A stretch of DNA of 64,000 nt from Marinomonas sp. IMCC 4694 (GCF_008122525.1 NZ_VSRV01000001.1:124001-188000); one strand, 5' to 3'. Counted from the first letter of the stretch, positions 52,902 through 62,172 are shown. Notes: a model not told the origin generated them from the letters alone. Made by a program: numbers and translations.

Positions 52902-54449
52902 ATGACAAGTTTACAACAACGTGCCGACCTTCAACGCCAAATATGGGCCATTGCCAACGACGTTCGAGGCTCCGTAGATGGCTGGGATTTTAAGCAATAT
53001 GTACTGGGTACGCTGTTCTACCGTTTTATCAGCGAAAACTTTGAGGCGTACATCACTGGCGGCGATGACAGCGTTGATTATGCGGCCATGTCTGACACGG
53101 ATGAAAACATCCAGTTTGCTAAAGACGATGCCATTAAAACCAAGGGCTACTTTTTGTTTCCGAGCCAGCTGTTTAGCAATGTGGCGACCAATGCGCACAA
53201 GAACGAAAATGTAAATACCGACTTAGCCGCTATTTTTGCGGCGATTGAAAATTCCGCCAATGGCTACGATTCAGAAAAAGACATCAAAGGCTTGTTTGCG
53301 GACTTTGATACCACCAGTAATCGACTGGGCAACACGGTAGAGGCCAAAAACAAACGCCTTGCCGCCGTGTTAAAAGGCGTTGCAGGGCTGAGCATTACTC
53401 AATTTGAAGAGAACGAAAATGATTTGTTTGGCGATGCCTACGAATTTCTTATTTCCAATTACGCCGCCAACGCAGGCAAATCCGGCGGCGAATTTTTCAC
53501 GCCTCAGCACGTGTCTAAGCTGATTGCGCAGCTCGCCATGCACGGCCAAACCAGCGTGAATAAAATCTATGACCCTGCGGCGGGGTCGGGTTCCTTGCTG
53601 TTACAAGCCAAAAAGCACTTTGATGCGCACATCATAGAAGAGGGCTTTTTTGGCCAAGAGCTCAACCACACCACCTACAACTTGGCGCGGATGAACATGT
53701 TTTTGCACAACATCAACTACGACAAGTTTAATATGCAATTGGGCGACACCCTCATTGAGCCACACTTTTTGGACGACAAACCGTTTGATGCCATTGTCTC
53801 AAATCCGCCTTATTCGGTGAAATGGATTGGCAGCGACGACCCAACCCTAATCAACGATGATCGCTTTGCCCCCGCTGGTGTGCTGGCGCCCAAATCAAAA
53901 GCCGACTTTGCCTTTGTGCTCCATGCATTGAATTACTTATCCAGCAAGGGCCGAGCGGCCATTGTGTGCTTTCCCGGTATTTTCTACCGTGGCGGCGCTG
54001 AGCAAAAAATCCGCCAATATCTGATTGATAACAACTACGTCGAAACCGTGATTTCACTGGCACCTAACCTGTTCTTCGGCACCACCATCGCCGTCACTAT
54101 TTTGGTGTTGTCGAAACACAAACCGGACACCACCACCCAGTTCATCGACGCCAGCGGCCTGTTTAAAAAAGAAACCAACAACAACACCCTGACTAACGAA
54201 CACATTGAGCAAATCATTCAGATCTTTGCCAGCAAAGACAACGTGGAATACCTTGCCAAATCCGTTGACTTGGATGCCATCGCCGCTAACGATTACAACC
54301 TATCCGTCAGCAGCTATGTGGAAGCGAAAGACACCCGTGAAGTCACAAACATTACTGAACTCAATCGAGATCTAAAAACCACCGTCGGCAAAATCGATCA
54401 GCTTCGTACTGATATTGACCGCATAGTCAATGAAATAGAAGGCGTTTAG
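52902..54449 (+). CDS. hsdM: Type I restriction-modification, M subunit (EcoR124-like), second system
   Basis: A 515-residue N6-adenine methyltransferase. The HsdM N-domain starts LQRQIWAIANDVRGSVDGWD, the methylase fold has GEFFTPQHVSKLIAQLA, AdoMet motif YDPAAGSGSLLLQ, and catalytic NPPY at 301-304. It resembles the EcoR124/type IC M subunit and is not similar in detail to the island 1 protein. AGGAAG precedes the ATG at 52902. The 320 bases upstream (52582-52901) contain no gene and presumably the island promoter. The stop is 1 base before the next ATG. Confidence 0.95.
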   Translation: MTSLQQRADLQRQIWAIANDVRGSVDGWDFKQYVLGTLFYRFISENFEAYITGGDDSVDYAAMSDTDENIQFAKDDAIKTKGYFLFPSQLFSNVATNAHKNENVNTDLAAIFAAIENSANGYDSEKDIKGLFADFDTTSNRLGNTVEAKNKRLAAVLKGVAGLSITQFEENENDLFGDAYEFLISNYAANAGKSGGEFFTPQHVSKLIAQLAMHGQTSVNKIYDPAAGSGSLLLQAKKHFDAHIIEEGFFGQELNHTTYNLARMNMFLHNINYDKFNMQLGDTLIEPHFLDDKPFDAIVSNPPYSVKWIGSDDPTLINDDRFAPAGVLAPKSKADFAFVLHALNYLSSKGRAAIVCFPGIFYRGGAEQKIRQYLIDNNYVETVISLAPNLFFGTTIAVTILVLSKHKPDTTTQFIDASGLFKKETNNNTLTNEHIEQIIQIFASKDNVEYLAKSVDLDAIAANDYNLSVSSYVEAKDTREVTNITELNRDLKTTVGKIDQLRTDIDRIVNEIEGV

Positions 54450-54450
54450 C

Positions 54451-55491
54451 ATGGCAGATAAACCCGTTTCTTTAAGCCAAGCCCCCGCAGGCTACAGCGA
54501 GTGGTTAAGCGATCTAAAAACAAAAATCCACAGTGCGCAACAACGCGCCACACTGGCGGTAAACCAAGAGTTAGTCTTGCTGTATTGGCAAATTGGCCAA
54601 GACATTTTAACCCGCCAAGCTGAGCTTGGCTGGGGTGCCAAAGTGATTGAACGGCTGGCACATGACTTGCGCACGGCATTCCCCGATATGAAAGGCTTTT
54701 CACCGCGCAACCTAAAGTATATGCGCGCGTTTGCCGAAGCGTGGCCACAGGTCGAATTTGTGCAAGCGCTGCTTGCACAATTGCCTTGGTATCACCAGTT
54801 GGCGCTCTTAGATAAGCTCGATAATACCGATTCACGCACCTGGTACGCGCAAAAAGCTATAGAAAACAACTGGTCGCGCAATGTGTTAGTCATGCAAATA
54901 GAATCGAACTTAATCCAGCGCCAAGGGGCAGCCGTCACTAACTTTGCGGCAACCTTACCCAAGCCACAATCCGACCTTGCCCGAGAATCGATTAAAGACC
55001 CCTACCGCTTTGACTTTTTAGGGTTAAGCGAAGCCGCCCAAGAGCGTGAAATTGAAAACGCCTTGGTGCAACACGTTACTCAGTTTTTGTTAGAGCTAGG
55101 CGCAGGCTTTGCGTTTGTGGGTCGCCAAGTACCGTTGCAAGTAGGCGAAGAAGAGTTTTTTATTGACCTGTTGTTTTATCACCTCAAATTACGTTGTTAT
55201 GTGGTGATAGAGCTTAAAACCGGAAAATTTAAACCCGAGCATTTAGGGCAATTGAGCTTTTACATGACCGCCATTGATAAGCAAATTAAAACCGACCCAG
55301 ACAACGCCACCATCGGCTTGCTGCTGTGCAAAAGCAAAGACAAAGTGGTGGCCGAATACGCCCTAGGCGACAAAAGTCAAGCCATGGGCATTGCCGAATA
55401 CAAATTACAGCAAGCCCTGCCCGACGTGCTGGAGAGCAAATTGCCCAGTATTGAACAGCTAGAGCGCGAATTGCAGGGAGAAGCACAATGA
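54451..55491 (+). CDS. yhcG: YhcG-type PDDEXK nuclease protein (DUF1016)
   Basis: A 346-residue protein with a DUF1016 N-terminal domain (YWQIGQDILTRQAELGWGAKV ... FSPRNLKYMRAFAEAWP) and a C-terminal PDDEXK nuclease-like domain (EEEFFIDLLFYHLKLRCYVVIELK; given in part, D, E-x-K near residues 235-252). Members are often embedded in type I restriction loci. A nuclease role for DNA or a link with HsdS is inferred. It lies between hsdM and hsdS, one base after the hsdM stop, and its own stop overlaps hsdS by 4 bases. Confidence 0.92.
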   Translation: MADKPVSLSQAPAGYSEWLSDLKTKIHSAQQRATLAVNQELVLLYWQIGQDILTRQAELGWGAKVIERLAHDLRTAFPDMKGFSPRNLKYMRAFAEAWPQVEFVQALLAQLPWYHQLALLDKLDNTDSRTWYAQKAIENNWSRNVLVMQIESNLIQRQGAAVTNFAATLPKPQSDLARESIKDPYRFDFLGLSEAAQEREIENALVQHVTQFLLELGAGFAFVGRQVPLQVGEEEFFIDLLFYHLKLRCYVVIELKTGKFKPEHLGQLSFYMTAIDKQIKTDPDNATIGLLLCKSKDKVVAEYALGDKSQAMGIAEYKLQQALPDVLESKLPSIEQLERELQGEAQ

Positions 55492-56666
55492 GCCATTTAA
55501 GCTACATGGAAAAGCTGTTGGATGGGGTAAGGGTTGAGTGGCTGCCATTGAAAGACGTTCTGGTACGTACTAAAGGAACAAAAATAACAGCCGGGCAGAT
55601 GAAAATCCTTCACAAGGATGGAGCACCGTTGAAAATCTTTGCTGGAGGTAAAACTGTTGCCTTCGTGGATTTTAAAGACATACCTGAAAAGAATGTAAAT
55701 CGAGAGCCCTCGATTATTGTAAAGTCCCGTGGAGTGATTGAGTTCGAATATTACGAAAAGCCGTTCTCACATAAAAATGAGATGTGGTCGTATTACTCGG
55801 ACAGTAATTCGATCCACATAAAATTCATATACCATTTTTTGAAATTGCATGAACGGTACTTTCAAGGCATCGGTAGCCGAATGCAAATGCCTCAAATTGC
55901 AACGCCAGATACGGATAAATTTCTCGTCCCCATTCCATGCCCAGATAACCCAGAAAAATCGCTGGCAATACAAGCTGAAATCGTCCGCATTCTGGACGCA
56001 TTTACCAAAATGACCGCCGAGCTGACCGCCGAGCTGACCGCCGAGCTTAACCTACGCAAAAAACAATACCACTACTACCGCGACCAGTTGTTGAGTTTTG
56101 AAGATGGCGAAGTTGAGTGGAAGACGCTGGGTGACCTTGCAGAAAATCTGGACTCAAAGCGTAAGCCTATAACCAGTGGTCTGAGAGAATCTGGCGAAAT
56201 TCCATACTACGGTGCATCTGGTATCGTCGATTATGTCAAGGATTACATATTTGACGGTGATTACTTATTAGTCTCTGAGGATGGCGCAAATCTATTAGCC
56301 CGTAATACGCCTATAGCATTTAGTATTAGTGGTAAAACATGGGTAAACAATCATGCTCACGTGCTTAAATTTGAAACTTACGCGGAGAGAAAGTACGTTG
56401 AATACTATCTGAATAGTATCGACCTAACTCCTTACATTTCTGGAGCAGCCCAACCAAAGTTGAATAAGAAGAACTTGGAAAGTATAAATATTCCAAATCC
56501 AGCCCCAAAAGAAAAAGAACGCATTGTGGCTATATTGGATAAGTTTGATGCTTTGACCTGTTCTATTAAAGAAGGTCTCCCCCGCGAAATCCAGTTACGC
56601 CAAAAGCAATACGAGTATTACCGTGATCTGTTATTGAGCTTCCCTAAGCCTGAAGAGGCGGCCTGA
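55488..56666 (+). CDS. hsdS: Type I restriction-modification, specificity subunit, second system
   Basis: A 392-residue HsdS of the type IC (EcoR124) type. Two TRDs (about 20-150 and 205-340) are separated by conserved coiled coils. The central one contains three TAEL repeats at residues 176-187, followed by LRKKQYHYYRDQLLSF; the second ends RQKQYEYYRDLLLSF, giving the pseudo-twofold symmetry. In EcoR124 the TAEL number sets the spacer between the half-sites. The TRDs are lower in GC than the spacers. A 4-base ATGA overlap links it to yhcG. Confidence 0.94.
   Translation: MSHLSYMEKLLDGVRVEWLPLKDVLVRTKGTKITAGQMKILHKDGAPLKIFAGGKTVAFVDFKDIPEKNVNREPSIIVKSRGVIEFEYYEKPFSHKNEMWSYYSDSNSIHIKFIYHFLKLHERYFQGIGSRMQMPQIATPDTDKFLVPIPCPDNPEKSLAIQAEIVRILDAFTKMTAELTAELTAELNLRKKQYHYYRDQLLSFEDGEVEWKTLGDLAENLDSKRKPITSGLRESGEIPYYGASGIVDYVKDYIFDGDYLLVSEDGANLLARNTPIAFSISGKTWVNNHAHVLKFETYAERKYVEYYLNSIDLTPYISGAAQPKLNKKNLESINIPNPAPKEKERIVAILDKFDALTCSIKEGLPREIQLRQKQYEYYRDLLLSFPKPEEAA
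56013..56048 (+). repeat. Three 12 bp repeats encoding TAEL in hsdS
   Basis: ACCGCCGAGCTG, ACCGCCGAGCTG, ACCGCCGAGCTT in frame. Slippage would change the central coil by four residues, as between EcoR124I (two) and EcoR124/3I (three). Confidence 0.95.
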
Positions 56667-56667
56667 T

Positions 56668-57717
56668 ATGAGCAAGGATAAAACGGATTTACCCGCACTG
56701 CGCTCCTCGGCTGCCGAGTACCTTACCTTTATTGCGGCTACGGGTGAAGGTGGCGTTGAAGCGATTTATGCCGATGAGGATATTTGGTTAAGCCAGAAAA
56801 TGATGGCGGCTTTGTACGATGTGAATGTGCGTACCGTGAGCGAGCACTTAAAAACCCTGTTTGCCGATAACGAATTGGTCGCTGACGCAGTTATCCGGAA
56901 ATTCCGGATAACTGCCAATGACGGGAAAAACTACCAAACACAGCACTATCGCTTAAGCGCTATTATTGCGGTGGGATATAAGGTGGGTTCCGAGCGTGCG
57001 GTGCAATTTCGTAAATGGGCGACTGAGGTGCTTAACGAGTACACCATCAAAGGCTTTGCCATGGACGATGAACGTCTAAAAAATGATGGGTCGATATTGG
57101 GCAAAAAGTATTTCGAAGAGCAGCTAGAACGCATTCGTGAAATACGCCTAAGTGAGCGCAAGTTTTACCAAAAAATGACTGATATTTACGCTACCGCAAT
57201 CGACTATGATGTGACAGGGCAAGTCACCAAGCGCTTTTTCGCCACGGTGCAAAATAAATTGCATTGGGCGATTCATGGTCAAACCGCCGCTGAAGTTGTT
57301 TATCATCGTGCAGATGCGGGAAAAGAGAATATGGGGCTAACTTCGTGGAAAGCCGCCCCTCAAGGTAAAATTCAGACATTTGATGTCAGTATTGCTAAGA
57401 ATTACCTGACTGATAATGAAATTGCACAACTACAACGGTTGGTCAGTGCCTATCTTGATTTGGCAGAAGATATGGCATTAAGGCAAATCCCAATGACGAT
57501 GGCCGATTGGGAGCTAAGGCTTAATCGTTTTATCGAAGCCACTGACCGCGAAGTGCTGCAAGATGCAGGCAAAGTCACGGCCGTTATTGCAAAAGCCCAC
57601 GCTGAAAGCGAGTTTGAAAAATACCGCATTATACAAGACAAGTTGTACGAGTCTGACTTTGATCGCGAAGTTAAAAAGTTACTTGGGCATGGAAGTAACA
57701 AAAAGGATATAGATTAA
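56668..57717 (+). CDS. rhuM: RhuM-family protein
   Basis: A 349-residue protein of the virulence RhuM family. The N-terminal region (IYADEDIWLSQKMMAALYDV, NVRTVSEHLKTLF) looks like a DNA-binding ORF6N/KilA-like fold, with VIRKFRITANDGKNYQTQHY and YRLSAIIAVGYKVGSERAVQF as family signatures, then a long helical part and a C-terminal region with TSWKAAPQGKIQTFDVSIAKNYLT. The function is unknown; it is common next to type I hsd genes and fic. A 29 bp perfect palindrome (56887-56915) lies within the coding region. TAATG overlap with fic. Confidence 0.9.
   Translation: MSKDKTDLPALRSSAAEYLTFIAATGEGGVEAIYADEDIWLSQKMMAALYDVNVRTVSEHLKTLFADNELVADAVIRKFRITANDGKNYQTQHYRLSAIIAVGYKVGSERAVQFRKWATEVLNEYTIKGFAMDDERLKNDGSILGKKYFEEQLERIREIRLSERKFYQKMTDIYATAIDYDVTGQVTKRFFATVQNKLHWAIHGQTAAEVVYHRADAGKENMGLTSWKAAPQGKIQTFDVSIAKNYLTDNEIAQLQRLVSAYLDLAEDMALRQIPMTMADWELRLNRFIEATDREVLQDAGKVTAVIAKAHAESEFEKYRIIQDKLYESDFDREVKKLLGHGSNKKDID
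56887..56915. repeat. Perfect 29 bp palindrome inside rhuM
   Basis: GCAGTTATCCGGAA, a central A and TTCCGGATAACTGC have perfect 14-base arms, encoding AVIRKFRIT. It is far longer than chance allows for coding DNA of this composition. Confidence 0.95.
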
Positions 57718-58718
57718 TGGCTTATCAACCGCCGTTTATCATCACCACAGATATTTTAAATCTGGTGGCACAAATCAGCCAGCAGGTCGGTGAATTAAGC
57801 GCCAGCCAGCTCAATGCTTCACCGCAACTGCGCAAACAAAACCGCATTAAAACCATTACCGGCACGCTTGCCATTGAAGGCAATACCTTAACCGAAGAGC
57901 AAGTCACTGCCATTGTTGAGGGTCAGCCTGTGCTGGGCAGCGTGCGCGAGCTCGCCGAGGTAAAAGGCGCGATTGCCGCTTACGATGCACTGCCTACTTT
58001 CACTCCTAGCGCCATTGACGATTTACTCACGGCTCACGGTTTCATGCTGTCAGATATTCTCGTGAATGCGGGTGAATGTCGCAGTAAAGGCGTGGGTATC
58101 CACAAAGGCGGTGTGGTGCACCACGTTGCGCCGCCTGCCCATCAAGTATCCGGTTTAATGGCGGATTTAATTCAATGGCTCAAACAAACAAAAGACCACC
58201 CATTGATCGCCAGCTGTGTATTTCATTACGAATTTGAGTGTATTCACCCGTTTGCAGAGGGTAACGGTCGTATGGGGCGGTTATGGCAAACGCTGATTTT
58301 GTCCAAGTGGCATCCGCTGTTTTTATCCTTGCCGCTAGAAAGTGTGATTAAAGACCATCAGCAAGCGTATTATCACGCCCTAGAGCAGGCGGATAACCAA
58401 GCGGATAGCACGCCGTTTATTCATTTTATGCTGTCGGTTATTCAGCAAACACTTGCGCAAAATGCCTCTGTAAACGCCCCTCAAAAAGAAGGCCAAAATG
58501 CCCCTGTAAATGCTCTTCTGAATTTAACGGGCCTTAAAACGCCTGAGGCTATTTTAGCCTTGCTGACTAGCACGCCCGAGCTGACTCGACAACAACTCGC
58601 TGATACTTTGAATAAAGACGTGAGAACCATTGGCCGTGCCATTAGCAAGCTGCAAAAAGCAGGTAAATTAACCCGAATAGGCTCAGATAAAACCGGCCAT
58701 TGGCAAGTCACTGAATAA
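57717..58718 (+). CDS. fic: Fic-domain protein (class II AMPylator type)
   Basis: A 333-residue Fic protein. The inhibitory helix motif [ST]xxxE[GN] is present near the N-terminus as T50-LAI-E54-G55. The Fic core HPFAEGNGRMGR (H177 to R188) is intact, so AMP transfer to a protein hydroxyl is likely. The C-terminal part (about 265-333) is a winged helix (LTRQQLADTLNKDVRTIGRAISKLQKAGKLTRIG), common in this subfamily. It is coupled to rhuM by TAATG and lies 63 bases before hsdR. The target is unknown. Confidence 0.93.
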   Translation: MAYQPPFIITTDILNLVAQISQQVGELSASQLNASPQLRKQNRIKTITGTLAIEGNTLTEEQVTAIVEGQPVLGSVRELAEVKGAIAAYDALPTFTPSAIDDLLTAHGFMLSDILVNAGECRSKGVGIHKGGVVHHVAPPAHQVSGLMADLIQWLKQTKDHPLIASCVFHYEFECIHPFAEGNGRMGRLWQTLILSKWHPLFLSLPLESVIKDHQQAYYHALEQADNQADSTPFIHFMLSVIQQTLAQNASVNAPQKEGQNAPVNALLNLTGLKTPEAILALLTSTPELTRQQLADTLNKDVRTIGRAISKLQKAGKLTRIGSDKTGHWQVTE

Positions 58719-58781
58719 TGCGACGCCGTGGCTGGTTCCATTTTGGAACACACCACGGCTAACCAAAAAGGATGTAAACGA

Positions 58782-61700
58782 ATGACGACGTATAAAACGG
58801 TGGCAGAGTCCAATAATTTTATCGTTTTGGATAAATACACTAAAGAATGGCAGGTTAACGAAAGTTTTCAAAGTGAAGCGGATTTAGAACGTGAGCTTAT
58901 TGAAGACCTAAGCAATCAGGGCTATGAGTATTTACCCGCGTTAACGACGCCCGATGCCATGATGGCGAATGTGCGCAAGCAGCTACAAACGCTGAATAAG
59001 GTTGTGTTTACCGATGCTGAGTGGGCGCGCTTTTGCGAGCAATACCTGAACACACCCAGCGACAATAGTCTTGATAAAACTCGCAAGGTGCACAGTGACT
59101 ATATCTTCGATTTTGTCTTCGATGATGGCCATATCGAAAACATTTACCTGTTCGACAAGAAGATCACTGCGCGCAACAAAGTGCAGGTGATTAAGCAGTT
59201 TGAACAAACGGGAAGCCACGCCAACCGTTACGATGTGACGATTTTGGTTAATGGTTTGCCTTTGGTGCAAATCGAACTGAAAAAGCGCGGTGTGGCGATC
59301 CGTGAGGCGTTTAACCAAATACATCGTTACAGCAAAGAGAGTTTTAATGCCGAGAACTCGTTGTACAAGTTTTTACAGCTGTTTGTGATCTCTAATGGCA
59401 CCGACACGCGCTATTTTGCCAACACCACTAAGCGCGACAAAAACAGCTTCGACTTCACGATGAACTGGGCAAAGTCAGACAATGCGCTGATTATGGATTT
59501 AAAAGACTTTACCGCGACTTTTTTCCAGAAAGAGACCTTGCTTGAAGTGATCTTGCGTTACTCGGTATTTGATGTCAGCAACACCTTGCTCGTGATGCGC
59601 CCTTACCAAATTGCGGCCACCGAACGCATTTTATGGAAGATAAAGAGCGCGTTTAACGCTAAAAATTGGCGCTCTCCTAGTAATCAAAATAAGGAAAGCG
59701 GCGGGTACATTTGGCACACCACGGGTTCAGGTAAAACACTCACCAGCTTTAAAGCGGCCCGTTTGGCCACCGAGTTAGATTGTATTGATAAAGTCTTTTT
59801 TGTGGTGGACCGAAAAGACCTCGATTTTCAAACCATGAAAGAGTATCAGCGGTTCTCGCCTGATAGTGTGAACGGTTCAGACAGTACCGCAGGGCTAAAA
59901 AGCAACCTCGATAAAGACGATAACAAGATTGTTGTTACCACGATCCAAAAGCTCAACAACTTAATCAAAGGTGAAAGCGATCTCGCTATTTACCACAAGC
60001 AAGTGGTGTTTATTTTTGATGAGTGTCATCGAAGCCAGTTCGGTGAAGCGCAGAAAAATCTGAAGAAGACATTCAAAAAGTACTACCAGTTTGGCTTTAC
60101 CGGTACGCCCATTTTCCCTGAAAACGCCTTGGGTGCCGAAACCACAGGCGACGTGTTTGGTCAGCAGTTGCACACCTATGTGATCACCGATGCGATTCGT
60201 GATGAGAAGGTACTCAAGTTCAAAGTAGACTACAACGACGTTCGCCCGCAGTTTAAGCACATTGAAACCGAGCAGGAGGATAAGACGCTCAGTGCCTTTG
60301 AAACCAAGCAAGCCTTTTTGCACCCTATGCGGATCAGTGAAATTGCCCAGTATATTTTGAGCCATTTTAACCAGAAAACCCATCGTGCTTATGCTGGCGC
60401 GAAAGGGTTTAACGCCATGTTTGCGGTCAGCAGTGTGGATGCGGCGAAAGCGTACTATGAAACCTTCAAAACATTGCAGGCCGAGGCTGAGAATGGACCC
60501 ACAAGTAAACCTCTGCGCATTGCCACTATCTTCTCATTTGCGGCCAATGAAGAGCAGGACGCCATTGGTGATATTTTAGATGAGAGCTTTGAAGTCAGTG
60601 CCATGAACAGCAGTGCGAAAGCGTTTTTGAGTGCTGCGATCACGGATTATAACGCCCTGTTTAAATCTAACTATGGCGTGGACAGTAATGGCTTTCAGAA
60701 TTACTACCGTGACCTTGCCCAGCGGGTTAAGAATCAAGAAATAGACCTGCTCATCGTGGTGGGGATGTTTTTAACGGGCTTTGATGCACCGACGCTTAAC
60801 ACCTTGTTTGTTGATAAGAATTTGCGCTATCACGGCTTGATGCAGGCGTTTTCTCGCACTAACCGCATTTATGATGCAACCAAGACCTTTGGCAATATTG
60901 TTACCTTCCGTGATTTGGAGCAGGCAACCATTGACGCCATCACTTTGTTTGGTGACAAAAACACCAAAAACGTGGTGTTGGAGAAGAGCTACAAAGAATA
61001 CATGGAAGGCTTTAACGACATTGCGACAGGCCAAGCGCGTCGAGGTTTTGTTGATATCGTAAAAGAGCTGCAAGCACGCTTTCCGACGCCAGAGAACATT
61101 GAAAAAGAACAAGATAAGAAAGACTTTGCCAAGCTGTTTGGTGACTACCTAAAAGCGGAAAATATTTTACAAAACTACGATGAGTTTGCCGGTTTAAAGG
61201 CACTGCAAAGCTTAGATACCAGTGATGAACAAGCGGTTGACGCGTTCAAAGTCAAGTACTACTTGGACGATACTGACATCGAGACAATGCAAGCCATCGA
61301 GATGCCGAGCGAGCGTGCTGTCCAAGATTATCGCTCTACTTACAACGATACCCGTGACTGGTTACGACGCGATAAAGAAGGTCAGGACAAAGATAAGTCA
61401 ACGGTAGACTGGGACGATGTGGTCTTTGAAATTGATTTGCTTAAATCCCAAGAAATCAACCTCGATTACATTCTTGAACTGATTTTTGATCACAATAAGA
61501 AGAACAAGAGCAAAGACGGTTTGATTGAAGAAGTTCGTCGCATGATCCGCGGTAGTCTTGGTAATAGAGCGAAAGAGAGTTTGGTCGTGGATTTTATCAA
61601 GCAGACCAACCTTGACGACATCAACGACAAAGCCAGTATCATCGACGCCTTCTTCACATTCGCTCAGGCGGAGCAGAAGCGCGAAGTCGAGGCCATTATT

Positions 61701-61910
61701 GCCTCTGAAAAGCTCAATATCGATGCGGCCAAACGCTATATTGCCTCATCACTCAAACGGGAATACGCCTCTGAAAACGGCACTGCACTCAACGACGCCT
61801 TACCCAAACTCAGCCCATTGAACCCACAGTACCGAACCCAGAAGCAAACGGTGTTTCAGCGTGTTGCTGCGTTTGTTGAGAAATTCAAAGGCGTGGGCGG
61901 CTCGCTGTAA
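58782..61910 (+). CDS. hsdR: Type I restriction enzyme, R subunit (EcoR124-like), second system
   Basis: A 1042-residue motor and nuclease. The N-terminal nuclease domain has VTILVNGLPLVQIELKKRG (D...ExK near residues 150-168). Then come helicase motifs WHTTGSGKTLTSF near 312-320, VVDRKDLDFQ, VFIFDECHRSQFG near 407-419 (DECH), FTGTP, and late SRTNRIYD. The C-terminus ends NPQYRTQKQTVFQRVAAFVE plus KFKGVGGSL, the helical part that docks on the methylase. The ATG at 58782 follows AAAAGGATG. The last 41 codons and 58 following bases are repeated at 63808-63990. Confidence 0.95.
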   Translation: MTTYKTVAESNNFIVLDKYTKEWQVNESFQSEADLERELIEDLSNQGYEYLPALTTPDAMMANVRKQLQTLNKVVFTDAEWARFCEQYLNTPSDNSLDKTRKVHSDYIFDFVFDDGHIENIYLFDKKITARNKVQVIKQFEQTGSHANRYDVTILVNGLPLVQIELKKRGVAIREAFNQIHRYSKESFNAENSLYKFLQLFVISNGTDTRYFANTTKRDKNSFDFTMNWAKSDNALIMDLKDFTATFFQKETLLEVILRYSVFDVSNTLLVMRPYQIAATERILWKIKSAFNAKNWRSPSNQNKESGGYIWHTTGSGKTLTSFKAARLATELDCIDKVFFVVDRKDLDFQTMKEYQRFSPDSVNGSDSTAGLKSNLDKDDNKIVVTTIQKLNNLIKGESDLAIYHKQVVFIFDECHRSQFGEAQKNLKKTFKKYYQFGFTGTPIFPENALGAETTGDVFGQQLHTYVITDAIRDEKVLKFKVDYNDVRPQFKHIETEQEDKTLSAFETKQAFLHPMRISEIAQYILSHFNQKTHRAYAGAKGFNAMFAVSSVDAAKAYYETFKTLQAEAENGPTSKPLRIATIFSFAANEEQDAIGDILDESFEVSAMNSSAKAFLSAAITDYNALFKSNYGVDSNGFQNYYRDLAQRVKNQEIDLLIVVGMFLTGFDAPTLNTLFVDKNLRYHGLMQAFSRTNRIYDATKTFGNIVTFRDLEQATIDAITLFGDKNTKNVVLEKSYKEYMEGFNDIATGQARRGFVDIVKELQARFPTPENIEKEQDKKDFAKLFGDYLKAENILQNYDEFAGLKALQSLDTSDEQAVDAFKVKYYLDDTDIETMQAIEMPSERAVQDYRSTYNDTRDWLRRDKEGQDKDKSTVDWDDVVFEIDLLKSQEINLDYILELIFDHNKKNKSKDGLIEEVRRMIRGSLGNRAKESLVVDFIKQTNLDDINDKASIIDAFFTFAQAEQKREVEAIIASEKLNIDAAKRYIASSLKREYASENGTALNDALPKLSPLNPQYRTQKQTVFQRVAAFVEKFKGVGGSL

Positions 61911-61968
61911 ATGGGGCTTGGGGTTCTACAATAGAAAACCGCCCTTTGGCTAAGCCAGAGGGCGGTGG
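61786..61968 (+). repeat. 183 bp direct repeat, copy A (end of hsdR, stop and hairpin)
   Basis: An exact match to 63808-63990 by eye, offset 2022 bases. It covers the last 41 codons of hsdR, the stop codon and the hairpin ACCGCCCTTTGGCT/AGCCAGAGGGCGGT at 61938-61966. Confidence 0.95.
61938..61966 (-). terminator. Repeated hairpin, copy 2
   Basis: 14-base arms with one G-T mismatch and a 1-base loop. The T run (TTTT) is on the minus-strand side, so it terminates minus transcripts better than plus. Confidence 0.6.
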
Positions 61969-61994
61969 TAGCGCAATAACCCTTAAAAGGTGGG

Positions 61995-62010
61995 TCGTTG
62001 CAAAGGTCTC
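61995..62010. mobile_element. Solo IS5 end (remnant)
   Basis: TCGTTGCAAAGGTCTC closely matches the right inverted repeat of the IS5-family element at 45580-45594 (TCATGCAAAGGTCTC). No other IS sequence is seen beside it. Part of the 349-base gene-free stretch 61911-62259. Confidence 0.65.
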
Positions 62011-62172
62011 GGTATCACTTATATTCTGGCAGCCTTACAAGCTTCCCCTAATTCATCTAGTTTATCTAAACCCGCTTTTTCACACTCTGGGTGTTAACAT
62101 TCATCACCGCGTAAACTAACCCAGTCTTTTTAATCCCCCTCAGAATTCAAGTTAACAAATTTGACGCTTTTT

